This document shows positions 35,352 through 49,764 of a stretch of DNA of 64,000 nt, in pieces (position 1 is the first letter of the stretch; the number at the start of each line of letters is the position of its first letter). A program made the translations under genes and the position numbers. The notes below the pieces were generated by a model, which ran no database searches, had not been told where the DNA came from, and saw only the letters and a list, made by a program, of their open reading frames with translations. The DNA comes from Limanda limanda. Lineage: Eukaryota; Chordata; Actinopteri; Pleuronectiformes; Pleuronectidae. The DNA is taken from the NCBI RefSeq assembly GCF_963576545.1, contig NC_083651.1, forward strand, positions 9,111,886-9,175,885. Reading direction: 5' to 3'.

Positions 35352-38210
35352 GACACGCCCCACGACCACCTCTCCAGCCCCCCCCTCTGCCGCAGACCCA
35401 AAACGGACACCTCCCAAACGCCATGGTGACATAACTGAACTGACATGAACTGAAATGTTTCTCAGAGCCGGGGTTCCTCTGTTCACCGTCGCCCCTGCTC
35501 CTCGCTGTCTCTTCTGCATGGCAGGGTTTGTGTTTTCAAGGGCATTTCTGGAACTTTCCATCAGGAGATGTGGGTTTGGACGACAATGCAGCCAGCGCGG
35601 AGTGTGTTATCTCAACGGCCTGACTCTACATAGCAGTGTCAGCCCAGAGCATCGTCTTCATGAAGGGATCCAGTGGAAAAGACCAGCAGGGCGAGTTTCG
35701 GCTTTATTCAGATTATGATGAACAAAGGGCACGTCAGCACAGGTGCTGAGTCGAGCGTTCACAATTACAGAATTGAAAAGAGCAGAACAGTAAAAAAAAA
35801 AAAAAAAAATCCATTTCCCTGGATCTGGGTCACCGTTTCTCTCCTCTCCGTTTCAGCCATTTTCAGCCTGTAATGAACTTTGAGTCCCTCGACAACAAAA
35901 GCAGTTACTGAGAATAAACAGCGCATATCGTAATGTCCTTGCCACACAGCGAGGAGCGGGAGAACAACAATGAAGTCGATGATGAAATAAATTAGAGATC
36001 AATATCAGCCCGGTTGTGCGGAGGGGGATATGCACGCCCTCCATTGTTACTATTTCATGTGAGAGAAAAGATAAGAACTTCTGAGTGAAGTTTTTGGACG
36101 GCGGCTTGGAGGAGTTACCGGGTTGGAAATAATCGTTTAAATCTGCTCATGATCAAAGCCTTTTGAGGAGCAAGGACATTTATTTGCAGCATTGAGGCAA
36201 GGGGGGGGGGGGTTATGAACTGTACATAAAGCTTCGGAAAACGCTACGTATGCAACAGAGGGCAGGGGCGAAATCTGTTTTTCTTTCCAACACTTCTGTT
36301 TTTTTCTCCCAAGAACTATAAAGACTTCTGAAGGAGAAGTGATTGATTATCCAATCGATTCTCCATCGGATGCGTCGATTCTACTGAGTGCTAAATAGCT
36401 CAGTGGTCATATCAAATATGACCAGTGCGCTGAACAACTGGACTGGGGTTTTTTATGATGGTAGAATAAGCTAGTAGTCTGGCACTTCTTTTTTTTAATG
36501 TTTGTTTTTTAAGATAATTGTTTTATGCTCAAATGAGCCGTAGCATAGGAGGACATATTTTGTTAAATAAGATATAGCTGATTAATTGTTGTTTCTCTAA
36601 TTTCACTTCACTGAATGAACACATTCTTCTTCTTCACTTGGTTTTTCAGCAGCTCTGTAACCATTGCATCTTCAGTTCCTGACACACAAAGAAAATAAAA
36701 ATATTACTGATTTTTACAAGAAAATGAATGATTGTAACTAAACGTCTATTTGAATGATGAGTTATAATGGCCATGTCAGAGATAAAAAAAGATTCTGAGA
36801 TTTCAAGAATTGAGATGTAATAGAGAATAAAGTTGTTATATTAGTAAAAGTAATAATTTTAAGAGGCTAACGTAATAATATTAGGCCATGTGTCATTTTA
36901 CAGGAGCTATATCTGTCTTTTATCTGCGTTGAAATATGGAACGTGGAGCATTTTGGTGAGTCATACTTTAGTATAAGTTTCACAAATAATGTAAGACTAA
37001 ATTGTTTACTGTTGCCGTAAAATTATGACTCAATTCTTATCTTTCACTACGACTTCATTCTCATAAAATGACAACTTCATTCTTGTTAAATTACAGCTTT
37101 TTTCTCACAATATAACTTTTCAAATATTCTTGAACTCTCCAACTTGTTTTTTCTCTAACATGGCCCAAGTACTCTCACTTAAAAAAGAAAGAAAAAAAGA
37201 TGCTTGCGTAGAGGTTTGCCTGTGTGAAGATCAAAACGAGTGCATGTGTGTGTAGATGTGCGTACATGCAAACACATGTACTCTCTGCGTGTCCGTTTGC
37301 CCGAATGAGGAAAGTTACTGTATTTTGTACAATGTAAATGCTTTCATACACATGATTATATATGAGGAGGTCTGCAACTGCATTTCTTTTTCCACATCCT
37401 GTCACTGGCACTCTCCTGGCGATCTCCTGGGTTTTCTATACTTCACGTACCAGATGTTAATCGTTGTAAGTAAAAGCGTCGCTCCTCTGGTTCCTGCTGG
37501 AGGTTGAATGGACTCTATTTATAGTTAATGCTCGGTTTATAAAGGGCATTTTCACAGCTATATTTTATTATTATTGCCTGATCGATGAATGCTAACCCAG
37601 AAAATGCTTCTCACTTCTGCTACTGTACGTGCACGAAACGAGAGCTCTATCTGTATATATGAGCGACAGCCTTCTGCAGCCCATTTAATGACCATGAAGA
37701 GGACCATGTAAATGTATCTGTATATTGTATAGCTAACACTGTTTGTTTAAGAAAGCCTTATAGTTGTTTAAAAAAAAAGTGCAGCAGCTAAGTACACACC
37801 AACCATGAGGTTTGTTTGGGGACAGAGTTCCGAGATGTGACCGACTGCCTTCGGCTTTTTGACCTTTCCCAGCTGCTCAAACATCAAATTACCACGTGCT
37901 CCAGGCTGAGAATAAGTCGGCGCAGCACCGATCATGAAATATGGACACACAGTGCGGATACCCTGAGGAAGTGTTTTTGATCCAGACTTTGCCTCTATTG
38001 GCCCGGTGCGAAAGCCAGTCATCTGATTGGTCAGTATTGAACTCTGCCCCCTGCGATGTGAGGCTCTGTGCCCTTCTATGCAACTTACCAGGTGTACTGT
38101 TAGACCTGTCATGTAGACTGTAATCACTGCCTTTTAGACACTGTGAATTTTTTGGTACCCTATATTTTTGTATATTGTACATTATAAAGGATAATAAACC
38201 TTGATGCCAA
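35352..38210 (+). other. sema5b: sema5b 3' UTR (probable extent)
   Basis: About 2.8 kb of AT-rich, non-coding sequence follows the stop. The strongest end signal is AATAAA at 38193-38198, close to a TGTATATTGTAC stretch. A second candidate AATAAA is at 36693-36698 and could give a shorter transcript. Pumilio-type sites TGTACATA (36221-36228) and TGTATATA (37652-37659) are present. The end is inferred from signals only. Confidence 0.6.
38193..38198 (+). promoter_or_regulatory. sema5b: Probable distal polyadenylation signal of sema5b
   Basis: A canonical AATAAA lies in an AT-rich stretch and is followed within about 20 nt by a CA-rich segment where cleavage could occur. It is the most convincing polyadenylation signal downstream of the stop. 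A proximal AATAAA at 36693 is the alternative. Confidence 0.55.
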
Positions 38211-40803
38211 CACACACAACATATGGACAGTGGGATTTATCAGATTTACAGTTTGGAGGAGGACATTCGTGGTATTTTATCTCTACAGATAATTTCTAAA
38301 GCCGTTTTCAGAAAGGAATTCAGGAAAATGGGCTGCAAAATCAAGACCAGGCATTTTCCAGAGGGCTCACAACACTGGAAAATGACATTCAGGCGAGGGA
38401 TGGAAACCTGGTAGAGCAGCAGGAAGCAGGACGTAAATTCTACTGCGGAAGACCCATGCTTTTGTTTACAGCACATTGACACACTCTCCAATCTATTCTT
38501 TCCAGGTTGTTGTCTTCTACGTGTACCGCTCCTCTTTACATCTTACAAGGGGGCTGGCAATTTACAGAAAAGGTCCAGAGCAACTGACTCAGACATTTAT
38601 GTTCTGATCCCATCCCGGCCTTCTGGAACATTTATCAGTCCATGTCTAAAAGCAGCTATACTTTCGTCTTAAGGAATTAAACATAACTGTTAACACTTTT
38701 CTTTCCGATACACCTTTAAGCTCGAACCTGAAGAGGTTGGATCAAAATGTGCTGTTAACTTGACGTGTGTGTTGAACTTAGATTTCAGGGATTTATCCTT
38801 CAGTCTTCTTAATCAAACCTTTGCTGTTGTCATTCAATAAAATGATCTCATGACGATATAAAAAGTTCAGAGGGAAACACAACTTCTCTCCTTTAGTCAT
38901 TGCTTCATCATAACACCCCCATACGCCACCTAGTTGACACTAGTTGTCCTTGCTTGTGACAACTTAAAGTCAAAAAACCCACGGCTCCTGCTTTGGACTG
39001 CAGCCATCACACGAGTGCAGACAGTGTCTCTGGTAATAACAGTTTATTGGCAGTCATATGCAGAAACAGCACTCGAGAAATGGTTAAGTTTGTGTTCCAA
39101 CAGCGTATCAACACAAACCCTGAAGAGACAAAACTTACATTTTATCTTGCTGAAAAGTCTCTTTGTGGTGATAGAGCATGCAAAATAATAACAGATCTGG
39201 TTCTTCCCGCTCTGTTGTATGTTGTGTGTCTGGGCAGGAAGCCTGTGGAGGCGGCTGCACCCTCTGGACTGAAGTTGACAAGACACGGAAAAAGTTAGCA
39301 CTGACGTGGAACCTGGTGCGGAGGGCACTTTATATTCTAAGAGAGAGGGAAGCAAATTGTGTATTTCTAGCGTGTCACTAAAGGGCCTCCTCTCCCTTCT
39401 TTTCCCTACAAAACGAATGAGTGCAGCGCTGGAATACTTTGCTGTTTGAGAAGAGGGGAGATGGATTAGAGAAAAGAGCCAAGTAGTCAGGGTGTGTCCA
39501 GCAGAGTGGCCGTGGATCACTGCCGGTGCCAGTGGCCCAGACACCGGCACTTTGTCACAACACCACGAGGAATCTGCTGCGGTGCAGAAAATCAGGATCA
39601 AAGCTGGAGAACAGCCGCTCTCATGCAGGACAGGAAAAGGCCACTCAATGAAATCATAAAACATTCTGTGTACACTCAGTCTTCAGCCCCTCACATAAAT
39701 AAGAGTGTACTGTTTGTATTCTACCGGGGCAACTATATCACCGGGTGTCAGAGGCAAGAGCAGCTTACTCTTCATCCTCTAAAACACACACTTATCCATA
39801 CTGTATGTGTCCTTCTCATTGGTCCAGTGCAGGCCAAGCTGTACCTCTCAATTAGAAAGAGCAGCCTCCTGGCAGCTTTATTAATGGTCGCATTGAAACC
39901 ATTACTCAGGTGGTATTCTGCTGATGGACAGCTGCGGTGATCGGTCTCTGGCGGGCGGCCAGGAGGAGGTCGCCAGGAGGAGGCCCGGGAGCGGAGGAGG
40001 CCTGCTCGGATGGAAATGGTCGGAGTCCGGGAGAGACACGGCAGCGGGGGAGCGGGAAGGACGCTCGCTGGATGGAATAATTCACCCTCTTTGTGACAGA
40101 GAGGAAAGAGAACAACGCAGAGAAGACAAAGGAAAACAGCAGCTTTGTGTTTATAATGACCAGTGAAATGAATGAAAAGATCTGTGTGGAAAAAAAACAT
40201 CCTTCACAAACTGAGCAGCACTGACAGTCACAATCATCAGGAATTATCTTGGAGACAACTGAAAAACAGTGTTTTGCAAATGTGTTCACATTTAAGAGGA
40301 TGGAAGTCTAGACTTTTATATCATTTAGCCATTTTAAAAGAGAGTATGGTGCAAGCTTTTACCAAGGCATCGTTAATTAATTAAAACAGGCTTTTTGAAC
40401 TGTTAAATGACTTCTATGCTAATTAGATTAGTAATAAGCTATTTACTTTAATGAAAAGCACATTTCAGAAGCACAGTTGAATTTGATGAATTCCATTGTG
40501 TGTTATCCACCCTTTCAGATATTCAGCTGATTCAATAGAGACTGTCAGACCGAGGAACACTGTGGAAAACTGATTTTCTGCCATGGAAATAAATAAATTG
40601 TTGAACAGGTTACAAACATTTTTCATGTGGTCGTTTGAGTCAATGTTAACGATGCAATATAAAAATAGACCAAGCGCTGTAAACAAATAACATTCACAAC
40701 TTAAGGTATAATGAGATATTGTAGCATAGAAATATTTGGATTAGGCTATAAATCATTCCAATAATGATCACTATATGATTGTCATCAGTACAGCCATGCA
40801 GAA

Positions 40804-40826
40804 ACACACACATACACACACACACA

Positions 40827-40876
<50 letters not shown>

Positions 40877-40892
40877 GACACACACACAGAGT
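40804..40892. repeat. (CA)n microsatellite
   Basis: About 89 bp of CA dinucleotides with TA, CT and AG interruptions. Confidence 0.97.
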
Positions 40893-43108
40893 CAATAGAC
40901 AACATCAGAACAGTTATAGAAACACACAGGAATCAATGGTAAAACTGAATAATGAAAAATGGTAATGGACATGAAGCTGAAAATTATAATTATTGATATT
41001 ATATATATAATTTTTGCCATATTGCTCAGACTCAAGAAACACTAGTCTAGTGACAGATGGTGAGACTGTTGTTGTTTGACAGGTACAAAGTTCCTGACAA
41101 CCTGTAGGTATGCTCTCATTAATGGGTTGTTTCTAATCCAAAGCACTAAGTGATGATGTATTAACCAATGACAAAGACATTATCACCTCAGTGATTCGTC
41201 TCCAGAAAGAATCCACGTGTGGGACAGCCGCTGCAGCACTGGTCCGAGGAATCAGAATCACGGATCCCCCAGCACAGATCACAGTTTCATAATGTGACCA
41301 TCTGATGTTTATTTTGTGTTGTCATGTTTACAGAGCGAGCAGCCGCATGTGTGTTTGATGTGTGTTGTGCGGCGTCCCAGGAGGCGGCCGGCAGACAGAC
41401 GCAGGATGGGCAGATCACACGCTGTCTGAAGCCGCAGCCAGGACAGCCTGTTGTCGTCTGGAGGAGTCGAGACTGTCTCCTCCGTCATCACAGCTCTCCA
41501 TCCTGCTCCTCCACGAGAGAACAGAGCAATGGTTTGATATGACCCTTCAGCTTATAGCATCAATCCACTGGCCGGTGCTTCTGTCTGTGTGTCAGTGAGT
41601 TCTGGGCACAGCCTGCCCGGGAGAGCCGCTCGGGGATCTGCCGAATTGGAAGCTAAATGAAAGGAGTTGAAAAGCAACCAGAGTGCAGAGCGATGTCGAA
41701 CAGAATCCGGCTGCTGTGTCGCTCTGATCTGAATCTGATGATGTTTTATTCACCGACCAACAAAACAACCAGACACAAAGACACTACAGCTGAGTTACCT
41801 GCACCAGGGGGGCCATGTTTTCACTCATCTGGCTTCTGGTTTATTTGTTGGTTTATTTGTCTGCAAGATTAAGGAAAAAAACATCGATTTGAAACTGGAA
41901 GGACAAGGCTTTGGCCCAAGAAAAACCTGTTAAATTTAGGTGACGATGCAGAAGTAGATCCAGGAATGTGTCTCTGCAGTTTCAAAAATGTTTCGACATT
42001 TTCATAGATTTCCACTGTTCAGGATGATGTTTTATGACAAATTTGAGTTTTTTATATTTGAATAAGAAATATACAATTTCAACTTTAAACTGCTGCGGCT
42101 CTCTTATTATGTTTTTTTACGTTTTTATGTTACATGGATGATGAGATTACTTCAGCTTTGCATAACACGGATGGCAACAAGCACGAAATGTCAATGTCAT
42201 GTTGCTGAAGGAGACGCTGGGCTGCTCTCCTTACATGCACTTGTAGGAGGAAAGGACGAGTTAACGGTGTCGCGGGTTAAATTCCACTGACAGAGACGTA
42301 CGAGTGGGAGAGACAGAATCGGCAGTGATGGAGGGTCTCCTCCGGGGGCGGACTGGGACAATAATTCAGGCCGGGAATTATACTCCTTTCTCAAGAATAA
42401 AAAGTTATGAGTTCCATAATGAAAACTCACTAAATTTCACTTTAAATTTCTTGGGTCCGTCACCTCATTCCTGGCTTGCTATATTATTGCCGGTCAAGTT
42501 ATCAGCTCAAGGCCAATAAGTCCATCAGGCCACCAGGAAATGTCCCAGTGCTCCCATTGTTCAGTCCCCCCCCCCTGGTCTCCTCCTAAAAAAACAGAGA
42601 GGTGAGACCAAACAATGTTAAATTGCCTTCCATTCACAGAACTGAGCACCAACGTTCAGTCGTTAAATTCACTGCTGCAAATTGTGAGTCTGTTTCCAAG
42701 AGGCTCATTTGAGGAACATCGAAGTTCATGGTGTTTGCGCGGCACAGAGCATGAGAGAGCCACTTCCATTTTACTCAATCTACTTAGATGACGACGGTTG
42801 TAAAGGCTGGAGGCGATATTGATGACAATGTCGTAAATAAAAGTGCTGACGGCGGGAGGATGTTGATGGGGACACGGGATGGGTACCGCCGAGTGTGAGG
42901 CGAGCTAACGTAACCTCGCTGCTCCTCCTGCAGCTCACGAAGGTTATCGTGTGAAGAAGCCTCCATTTCACTTTCACACTAATACATTGGTAAAATAAAA
43001 GGCTGTCTTCCAAATCGTTTTGATAGAAACAAACTTAGGAAGAATAGCACGTCTGTCTCTGCCACAGCGCTCCCTGGAGACCTGGAACGGCACTACATAA
43101 CTTTGGAG

Positions 43109-43555
43109 AAAATGGTAAATGGTTTTGTATTTATATAGTGTTTTCTAGTCTTGATGACCACTCAAAGCACTTTATAGTACAGCTTTACATTCACCCATTG
43201 ACACACACATTCATACAGTGAATCTAATTTTTATTTCAGAAACTTATATTGAAATGCTGCATTTCACTCGTCCTGATGTTTTCTGTGTAAAGAGTTTTCT
43301 TTGTACTATTGATGCATTTCTAATTTTGGAGAAAATGGTAAATGGTTTTGTATTTATATAGTGTTTTCTAGTCTTGATGACCACTCAAAGCTCTTTATAG
43401 TACAGTTTTACATTCACCCATTCACACACACATTCATACAGTGCATCTAATCGCAGCACTTTGTTATTCTATGGGGGGCCATTCAGGGTTCAGCATGCAG
43501 ATGGGTCAGACTGGGGATCGAACTGCCAACCTTCAGGTTGGAGGATGATTGGGGC
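43109..43555 (-). mobile_element. Two tRNA-derived SINE copies in tandem
   Basis: A truncated copy (43109-43228) is followed by a longer one (43332-43555) in the same minus-strand orientation. Both start AAAATGGTAAATGGTTTTGT and share the TTCTAGTCTTGATGACCACT stretch. The longer copy reaches the tRNA-like head, with B-box GCAGTTCGATCCCC on the minus strand. Both are preceded by TTTGGAG, suggesting duplication of one copy or two insertions at similar sites. Same family as 7833-8100. Confidence 0.85.
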
Positions 43556-44649
43556 ACAACAGTGTGCTGGATTATTACGACCTGCTCTCACAGACTAATA
43601 ACCAGAGCTGGAGATAACAGCTGGTTGTAAGAGACAACTTGCTCACCAACTGACACAATGGCAGACCAACCAGAAGAAAACAAAAATGATATTGTTGGAA
43701 AGGATGAAAGGAAAACAGCAATAAACTAGTAAGGTATCGAGAAATAAACCAGGAGGGAGCCCGAGTATAGGCTCCCCCTACAGGAGAAACTAACTGTTGC
43801 GGTCCGAGCCTCCCCGTGCACACAGCTGTACACACGTGCATTTGTCGATAAGGTAATGGAGAAGGGATCTGGCATTGTGTCCCTTTAGGTTTACACTGGG
43901 CTTATGTTGTATGAACAAAAGGCTTAATGCTGACTTTACACCATCTGACACTTAGCTCTACAAACACAATGTATCCATTTACCCTGGAAATACTCCTTGA
44001 TTTAAATTCAACACACTGCCATGGCAGGCTTGAGCTGTGATATGGACCCCTGCCGCCACTCTCCTTGTGGCAGGGTTAATGCATCCAGCGCACACAGAGA
44101 GAAGCCATTTACACTCCCATTTGCTTTCCAGATCTAAGATGGTAACAAGTTGTCCGACATGAATCATTTATGTAGCCCGGGGCTACGATTTTTACAACAC
44201 AGTTTGAGTTTATGCCTGCGTCTGAAGCACGGGAGCTTAAAAGTGCTTAAACAACAAAAAAGGACGAACCTGGGTGTTAAAGATTAAAAAAAAAAATGAG
44301 AAAGTGACAAAGTAATTGGAAATGGGGTGCAGGCCAAGCATTCGCAACATGCTCAGGGAGGCTTTTAAGTAATTTCCCCGTCCTTGTGCCTGTTTGATGC
44401 CTTTTCCTGCAATGTCAGTGAAACACATGCTGCATGGGCGTCAAAGCCATTGTGTTCCATTAACTGACAATTGCTCTCAGCAGCTGTGAGAGGCTGGAGA
44501 AGTTTCCTCTCGTCTGTGCCTTCGAAACTCAAACCATGACACCACAGACAACAACAGATTACAAGCTCATTTTAATCACACCCATTCTTCAAGGACAGAA
44601 TAATAATTCATAGCAGTTTGTTGACACCATCAACAGTAAAGATGAACTG

Positions 44650-45175
44650 CTTCCAAAAGAAGAGCCAAAATCTTCTCGATTGCCCCCTGGTGGCGGGCTG
44701 TAATATAGGTCTGTCCTCCTCCATGTTAGCAGATGGTACATCGACCAAACTGAAAAGTCAAAGTTCACACCAAATTGTGTTTTCTCCTTCATTTCAGTTC
44801 TTATCACACTGATGTAGGTTCTTGTTTTAATGTTTCCACTAACTTTTGGTTTTAATTCATTATTTGATGCTAGAAGATATAGTTATGAAATGGGCCACTT
44901 GTATACTTCCAAGGGAAAATTTACATAATGAGCTAATTAATCCTCATAGGATTGATTGCTTCAGGAAAACAAACTACAGCTGATCTCCAAACAGGAAACA
45001 GGATGTACTTCTTTACTTCCCTTGACGCAATGACTTTACGATATCTGAGAAGACATGAGAGAAAATCTAAAAAATATGGCTTGTTCTTTGTACTGGTTGA
45101 TAGCATAGACTGTATATAAAGATGTACGACATGACAGCTCCCCATAGTAAAGCCAAACCATACACCCCCCCCGCC
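44650..45175 (+). repeat. Interspersed repeat with CCCCCTGGTGGC motif
   Basis: Shares with 63110-63505 the blocks GCCCCCTGGTGGC / GCCCCCCGGTGGC, TTCTTATCACACTGATGTAG and ACTTCCAAGGG...ACATAAT, although the block order differs between the copies. The copy ends in a C-rich run at about 45162-45192. Confidence 0.6.
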
Positions 45176-45192
45176 CCCCCCCCCCACACCCC
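45162..45192. repeat. Poly-C-rich tract
   Basis: About 30 bp almost entirely C on the plus strand, interrupted by single G and A bases. Confidence 0.9.
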
Positions 45193-46380
45193 ATTTTATC
45201 ATTTCCATTACTAATTAAACTTCACTCCTTAAACCTCCTTTCCAAACTCAGTTGTTTTGTATGTTTTAAATGAGCCATTGTGCCTCTATGTACCTGCTGC
45301 ATAAATCCTGATTCTTTCTTTCTTCTTCTTTTTTTCATCTTGGTCATGAGTGCTGTGAGATCAGAGCTGCATGTGGGCACTGAAGCCCTGAATACGTAGG
45401 ATTACAGTCTCGCTGTGCACAGTTTTTCCTGCATCCCAGTTGTGAAATCAGTCAATCCGTAAAAATAGGAGCAAGCTTTTTTAGGGTTTGGAGCATCACA
45501 GAACGATTTTGGCAGCGACTCTCATCTCTGCTCCCCCACTTCCACCGCAGGTAAAAGCTCTCCCACTGTGGCATTGGCTGCAGAGACAAACCTGTGTGTT
45601 TACTCCAAACACCACAGTCCTGCTTATGCTCCACTCACGTCGGCTGTCGGTGACGGGATCACAGGGACGGACTGAGCAGTGGCGTGAAGTCACTGCTCAG
45701 GGTCTGAAAATGAAAAGCTCAACAAATGAAATGAATTTGGACGGGTGCACGCTCTCTGGTATACGTGTTCTCCTGTTAATCTATTTTTCTAAGGACCAAA
45801 CTCTACTTTTACACAGAGCACAGGAACATTTTTGAAAAGTGAGGACATTTCTGCCTCGCTTCACTTCCTCAGAGGGTTTTTTATTATTTGGTTCGAATAA
45901 GATTTAAGGAATATTTTTGGGATCCAACAAAGGATCATGTTCTGCTTATAACCTCCTCTATAATTTCGCAGGCCACTTTCACACACACCTTGGACTTTAG
46001 AGTTTAATCTGAACCAATGTGTGAAAGGTGCCTCAGACCACAGCCAGGAATGATGGACCAAAATCGAGTCCGACCATGAGAGGTGGTCTTGGTCCGGATC
46101 AAACATTTGCAGTGTGATTCAGACTTTTGGACCAAATGCAAGAAGTTCAGACAGCATTAAACATCAGAAGAAGAAAAAGAAGCAGACGTTAATTTGAGTA
46201 CTGCTACTGGGAGTATTACCATGACGACATTAAAACAAAATTACCAAAATGAACTGTCTTCATTTTTTCCATTCAAAGATGACTAAAAGACGACACTTTG
46301 ACCTCAGACCCACATCTGTGACCAGTTACTATTATTATTATATTATTATAGGAAATGCAGCCAATGAAGGTGAGGATTCA

Positions 46381-46580
46381 CTTCACTTGAATTTTACTGT
46401 ATAGCGCCAAATCTTAATAAACATTATCTCAAGGCACTTTACATAGAAGGTCACGACCTTAACTCAACAGTTCCCACAATGAGCAGCGCTTTGGCGACTT
46501 TAGGGAGATAAAAAACTCCCTCATTAACTGAAAGATCTCTCTAGAACCAGACTCAGTGTGGGCGGCCATCTCAGAAAAAT
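46381..46580. repeat. Interspersed teleost repeat fragment
   Basis: CTCAAGGCACTTTACATAGA, AAAAACTCCCTCATTAACTG and AACCAGACTCAGTGTGGGCG are in the order typical of a family I associate with teleost genomes. It carries no coding frame. Confidence 0.6.
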
Positions 46581-48418
46581 GGGGGGAATGACAGGATGAA
46601 TCCTAATGTGAAACCAAAACTAACCTGATCAAATGTAAACAATGTAACGAAGATATGAACCTTGGTCCAGCCTTTCCTTGGCATAAAATATTTAATAATG
46701 TCAACGTAATGTTTCATGTTTGAGAAACTGAAACCAGAGAATAGTTGTTTTTTTTGCCAATTAACTAATCAATTGCTGCAGCACTTAAACTATTTATGCC
46801 AATGACAGTAGAAGTACAAATGTGTGCAGGGGCTGTGTGTTCGTCATCAGCATCACATCGATCCTGCAGCTCGACATGGGAATAGTGGATTGTTTTTCAC
46901 TCTAATCGATGTAATGACGCAGCAAAGACAATGTGACCTGATTGTACTGAATCTAAGTTAACTACAGGGGGTTAGAAACCTGCACAATCCAGTGTAAGAG
47001 CTCAGTTAATACAGAAACGATCCACCTGATAACGTTCGATTCATTGAGAGACTGTGTCAGCAGGATGTTGAAGAAACACCTCACAAAACAAAATACTCTC
47101 GTTGTTGAAAATTGTCGTTCCAACTTCAAAATTTACTTCTGGTAACACACAAATAGATTAAGTGTGAAGTTTACAAGTTACATTTACACAAATACTTACT
47201 TTAATTCAAAAGAACTGAATTGATTTGTGTGTTTAAGTTGTTTCGGTGAAGGATAAAATATGAATATGTAACATGGAAGGCGTGTTTTCGCCCTGTGGAT
47301 CCAATCCTCTTGCTTTACATTTCTGGGAGCATTGTGCTCGAAACAATATACAATACGCAATCAAATTGGTTTCATTCCGTTCTGGCACAAAAGGAAACAA
47401 GTGGGGATAAAAAAGGCAATTTAATGCCGTTGTTTCCTTCCCTCCAGCTGAGGATTTAAGACCCAGTGGAGTGTTTTTGGGGGGCGGGTCACTTGGCTCT
47501 AAATTAGAGCTTAAATTTATTTTTCTTCCTCTAGTCTTCATCACCCACAGACATTTCCACCCTTGCTGTAATTCACCCAGACACGCCTCACATTTCCCTG
47601 CCATCTCTCGGGTGCTGTTTGGCAACTCACGTCCCCGTCCATCCCAATCAAAGCCACCATCCCATTGCACTCATTGTATTTTCCATGTTGGTAGTGGAAT
47701 CCTACAAATGATTGAATGTGAGCCTGAATGTATGAATCTGTGTTATTTGCCTTTTTTTTTTACCCATCCTATTACACAATGTGCTCTGCTGTGTAGGCAC
47801 AGACAAATTCAAAGGGAAGTGCACAATAAAAATCTTTATTCTCCACTTGCCTGGAAATGTGTCTTCTTTCTATTCCTATTCTATCCTATAATCATGATTT
47901 GTTCAGCCAGCTCATGTGGAATGGACCATTATGTTGGACCTGACTGCTCTTCTCATAACAATACACAGAGCTCATCACAATAGAGATTGGGGGGTGTGAC
48001 AGTAATAACCCCCAATAACCATTTTAGATACAGAGCACAACAAAAGACATAATGCAAAATCACCTTCATCTGGACCATCAGCAGTAAAAGTTGCTGTCGG
48101 GTGGTAATAGATGTAGCTGCCCTCACTGAAAAAATACTACTTTACAATACAAATGTAAAGAGTGAGAGATTTTGTGTCGGGGCCTTGAGGCAGTACTGTA
48201 TCTGTTCAGGGAAGAATTCTTCGACTCACTTTATGTCAAAACAGTTCAACAGTCACAACGTGATAACAGCCATAATCCATTATCAAGTCAAGTCGATTTT
48301 ATTTATGTTGCTTACAATTGAAAGGAATAGATAAGAATCGATTTCTGATTGATACAAGCTTATGATAGTCCTATTAACCATGATGACCACTGACTGTTCA
48401 GAGTTCAGCTAACACACA

Positions 48419-48421
48419 AAA

Positions 48422-48454
<33 letters not shown>

Positions 48455-48475
48455 AACGCACACACACGCACCCTG
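48419..48475. repeat. (CA)n microsatellite
   Basis: CA dinucleotide run with CG interruptions, about 57 bp. Confidence 0.95.
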
Positions 48476-49764
48476 AGTGGTCTCACCCAGGATCTAATGA
48501 TGGTCATCTGTAACGTTAACTAATTGAGTAAATCAAACAAAAATATCAAACAAACATCTGCGGTGAGCAAAGTTTTACAAAGCTGTTAATAAAGACAAAA
48601 CTTTTGGCTTTAAGTTCTATTTAATATTCAGGAATTTAACCATTGACTTCAGAACTTTCTTCAAGTCAATTTCTAGATATGTAAAAGTTTTGCATTTGAT
48701 TAATTTATTTTTGTATTTTTTTTGTTTTTCATTCCTTGATGTTGTTTGTGAGTTATTCTACTCTTTTTCTTAGTTTTGTCTATGTAATACCGGAAGAAGA
48801 TGAATGTGTTTGTGAGGATGATGATGAGCATGATGTAAATTACAGTTTTCTTATAAAGAAACCAATGGGTTAAATATCTTTCAAACTACTTTTAGAACAT
48901 TTCTGAAGCCAAGACAAATATTATGTTTTTACTGTCACCTGACAAGCTGATGTGTATTAATTACTTCATATAGAGAGTTGACACTTTTTTAAACTGTTTG
49001 TCGGCCTTTCAAACTGCTTCTGGGCAGTTTCCATCCAATATGTTTCACGGGTCCTGATAGAAATGTAATTGTTCTAACTCTAAACCATCATGTGCCTATG
49101 TGCCTCCATTGGGTAAATACTACTGAGGCATTCCTTCTGAATGACATTGAAAGAAAACATCACTCAAATAAAAGCACCTTCATTCAAGGAAGTAAATTAT
49201 GTTTTTAGGGGCCAAAATAAGCAGCAGATCAGGACAGGAGCCCAGAGGAGCCCACACTGGGGCCCATACTCCTTCTCAAAAGCCCATCAACATCGGCAGA
49301 GAATGGCGTCTGTGGTGGAGTGGAGCTGTGATTTAAATAGGCAGCCCGCTGCATTAAAGCCTGTCTCGCTGTTCTTCTGGCTGCAGCCTTTTCCGCTTGC
49401 ATGGTTATCATAATTGTTCTTGCTCAGAGGACATGCTGCTTCCGTCAGGGCCACGTCTTCCTGCATTAGAGCTGAGGAGCCTCAGCCAAGCAGAGCCTGG
49501 CTCCGCAGGTAGAAGCTTCTCTTTTTCTCTCGTCTCCTCAGAACTCCTCATGAAGTTTGATACGAGGAACAATCAGAGGGTACCTAATCAGTGACAGAGT
49601 AATTACTTATCAGCTCTAGTCAGCCATCTTTTACTTGACCTTCTATCATTTTTCCATTGACCTTTCAAATCTTATTCTACTTCCTCTTCAAGTAAAACGC
49701 CACCCACAGCTTGAATTGTGTGAGTTACGAAGTTGTTGAACCGTGCCAAACGTTGCTATGAAGT

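Noticed and set aside
39044..39664. 206-codon open frame on the minus strand
   Set aside because: No domain, no signal of conserved composition, starts and ends without gene context. The translated sequence looks like chance coding.
47471..47983. 170-codon open frame on the plus strand
   Set aside because: Rich in H, S, C and P without motif; overlaps another frame on the minus strand; no splice or promoter context.
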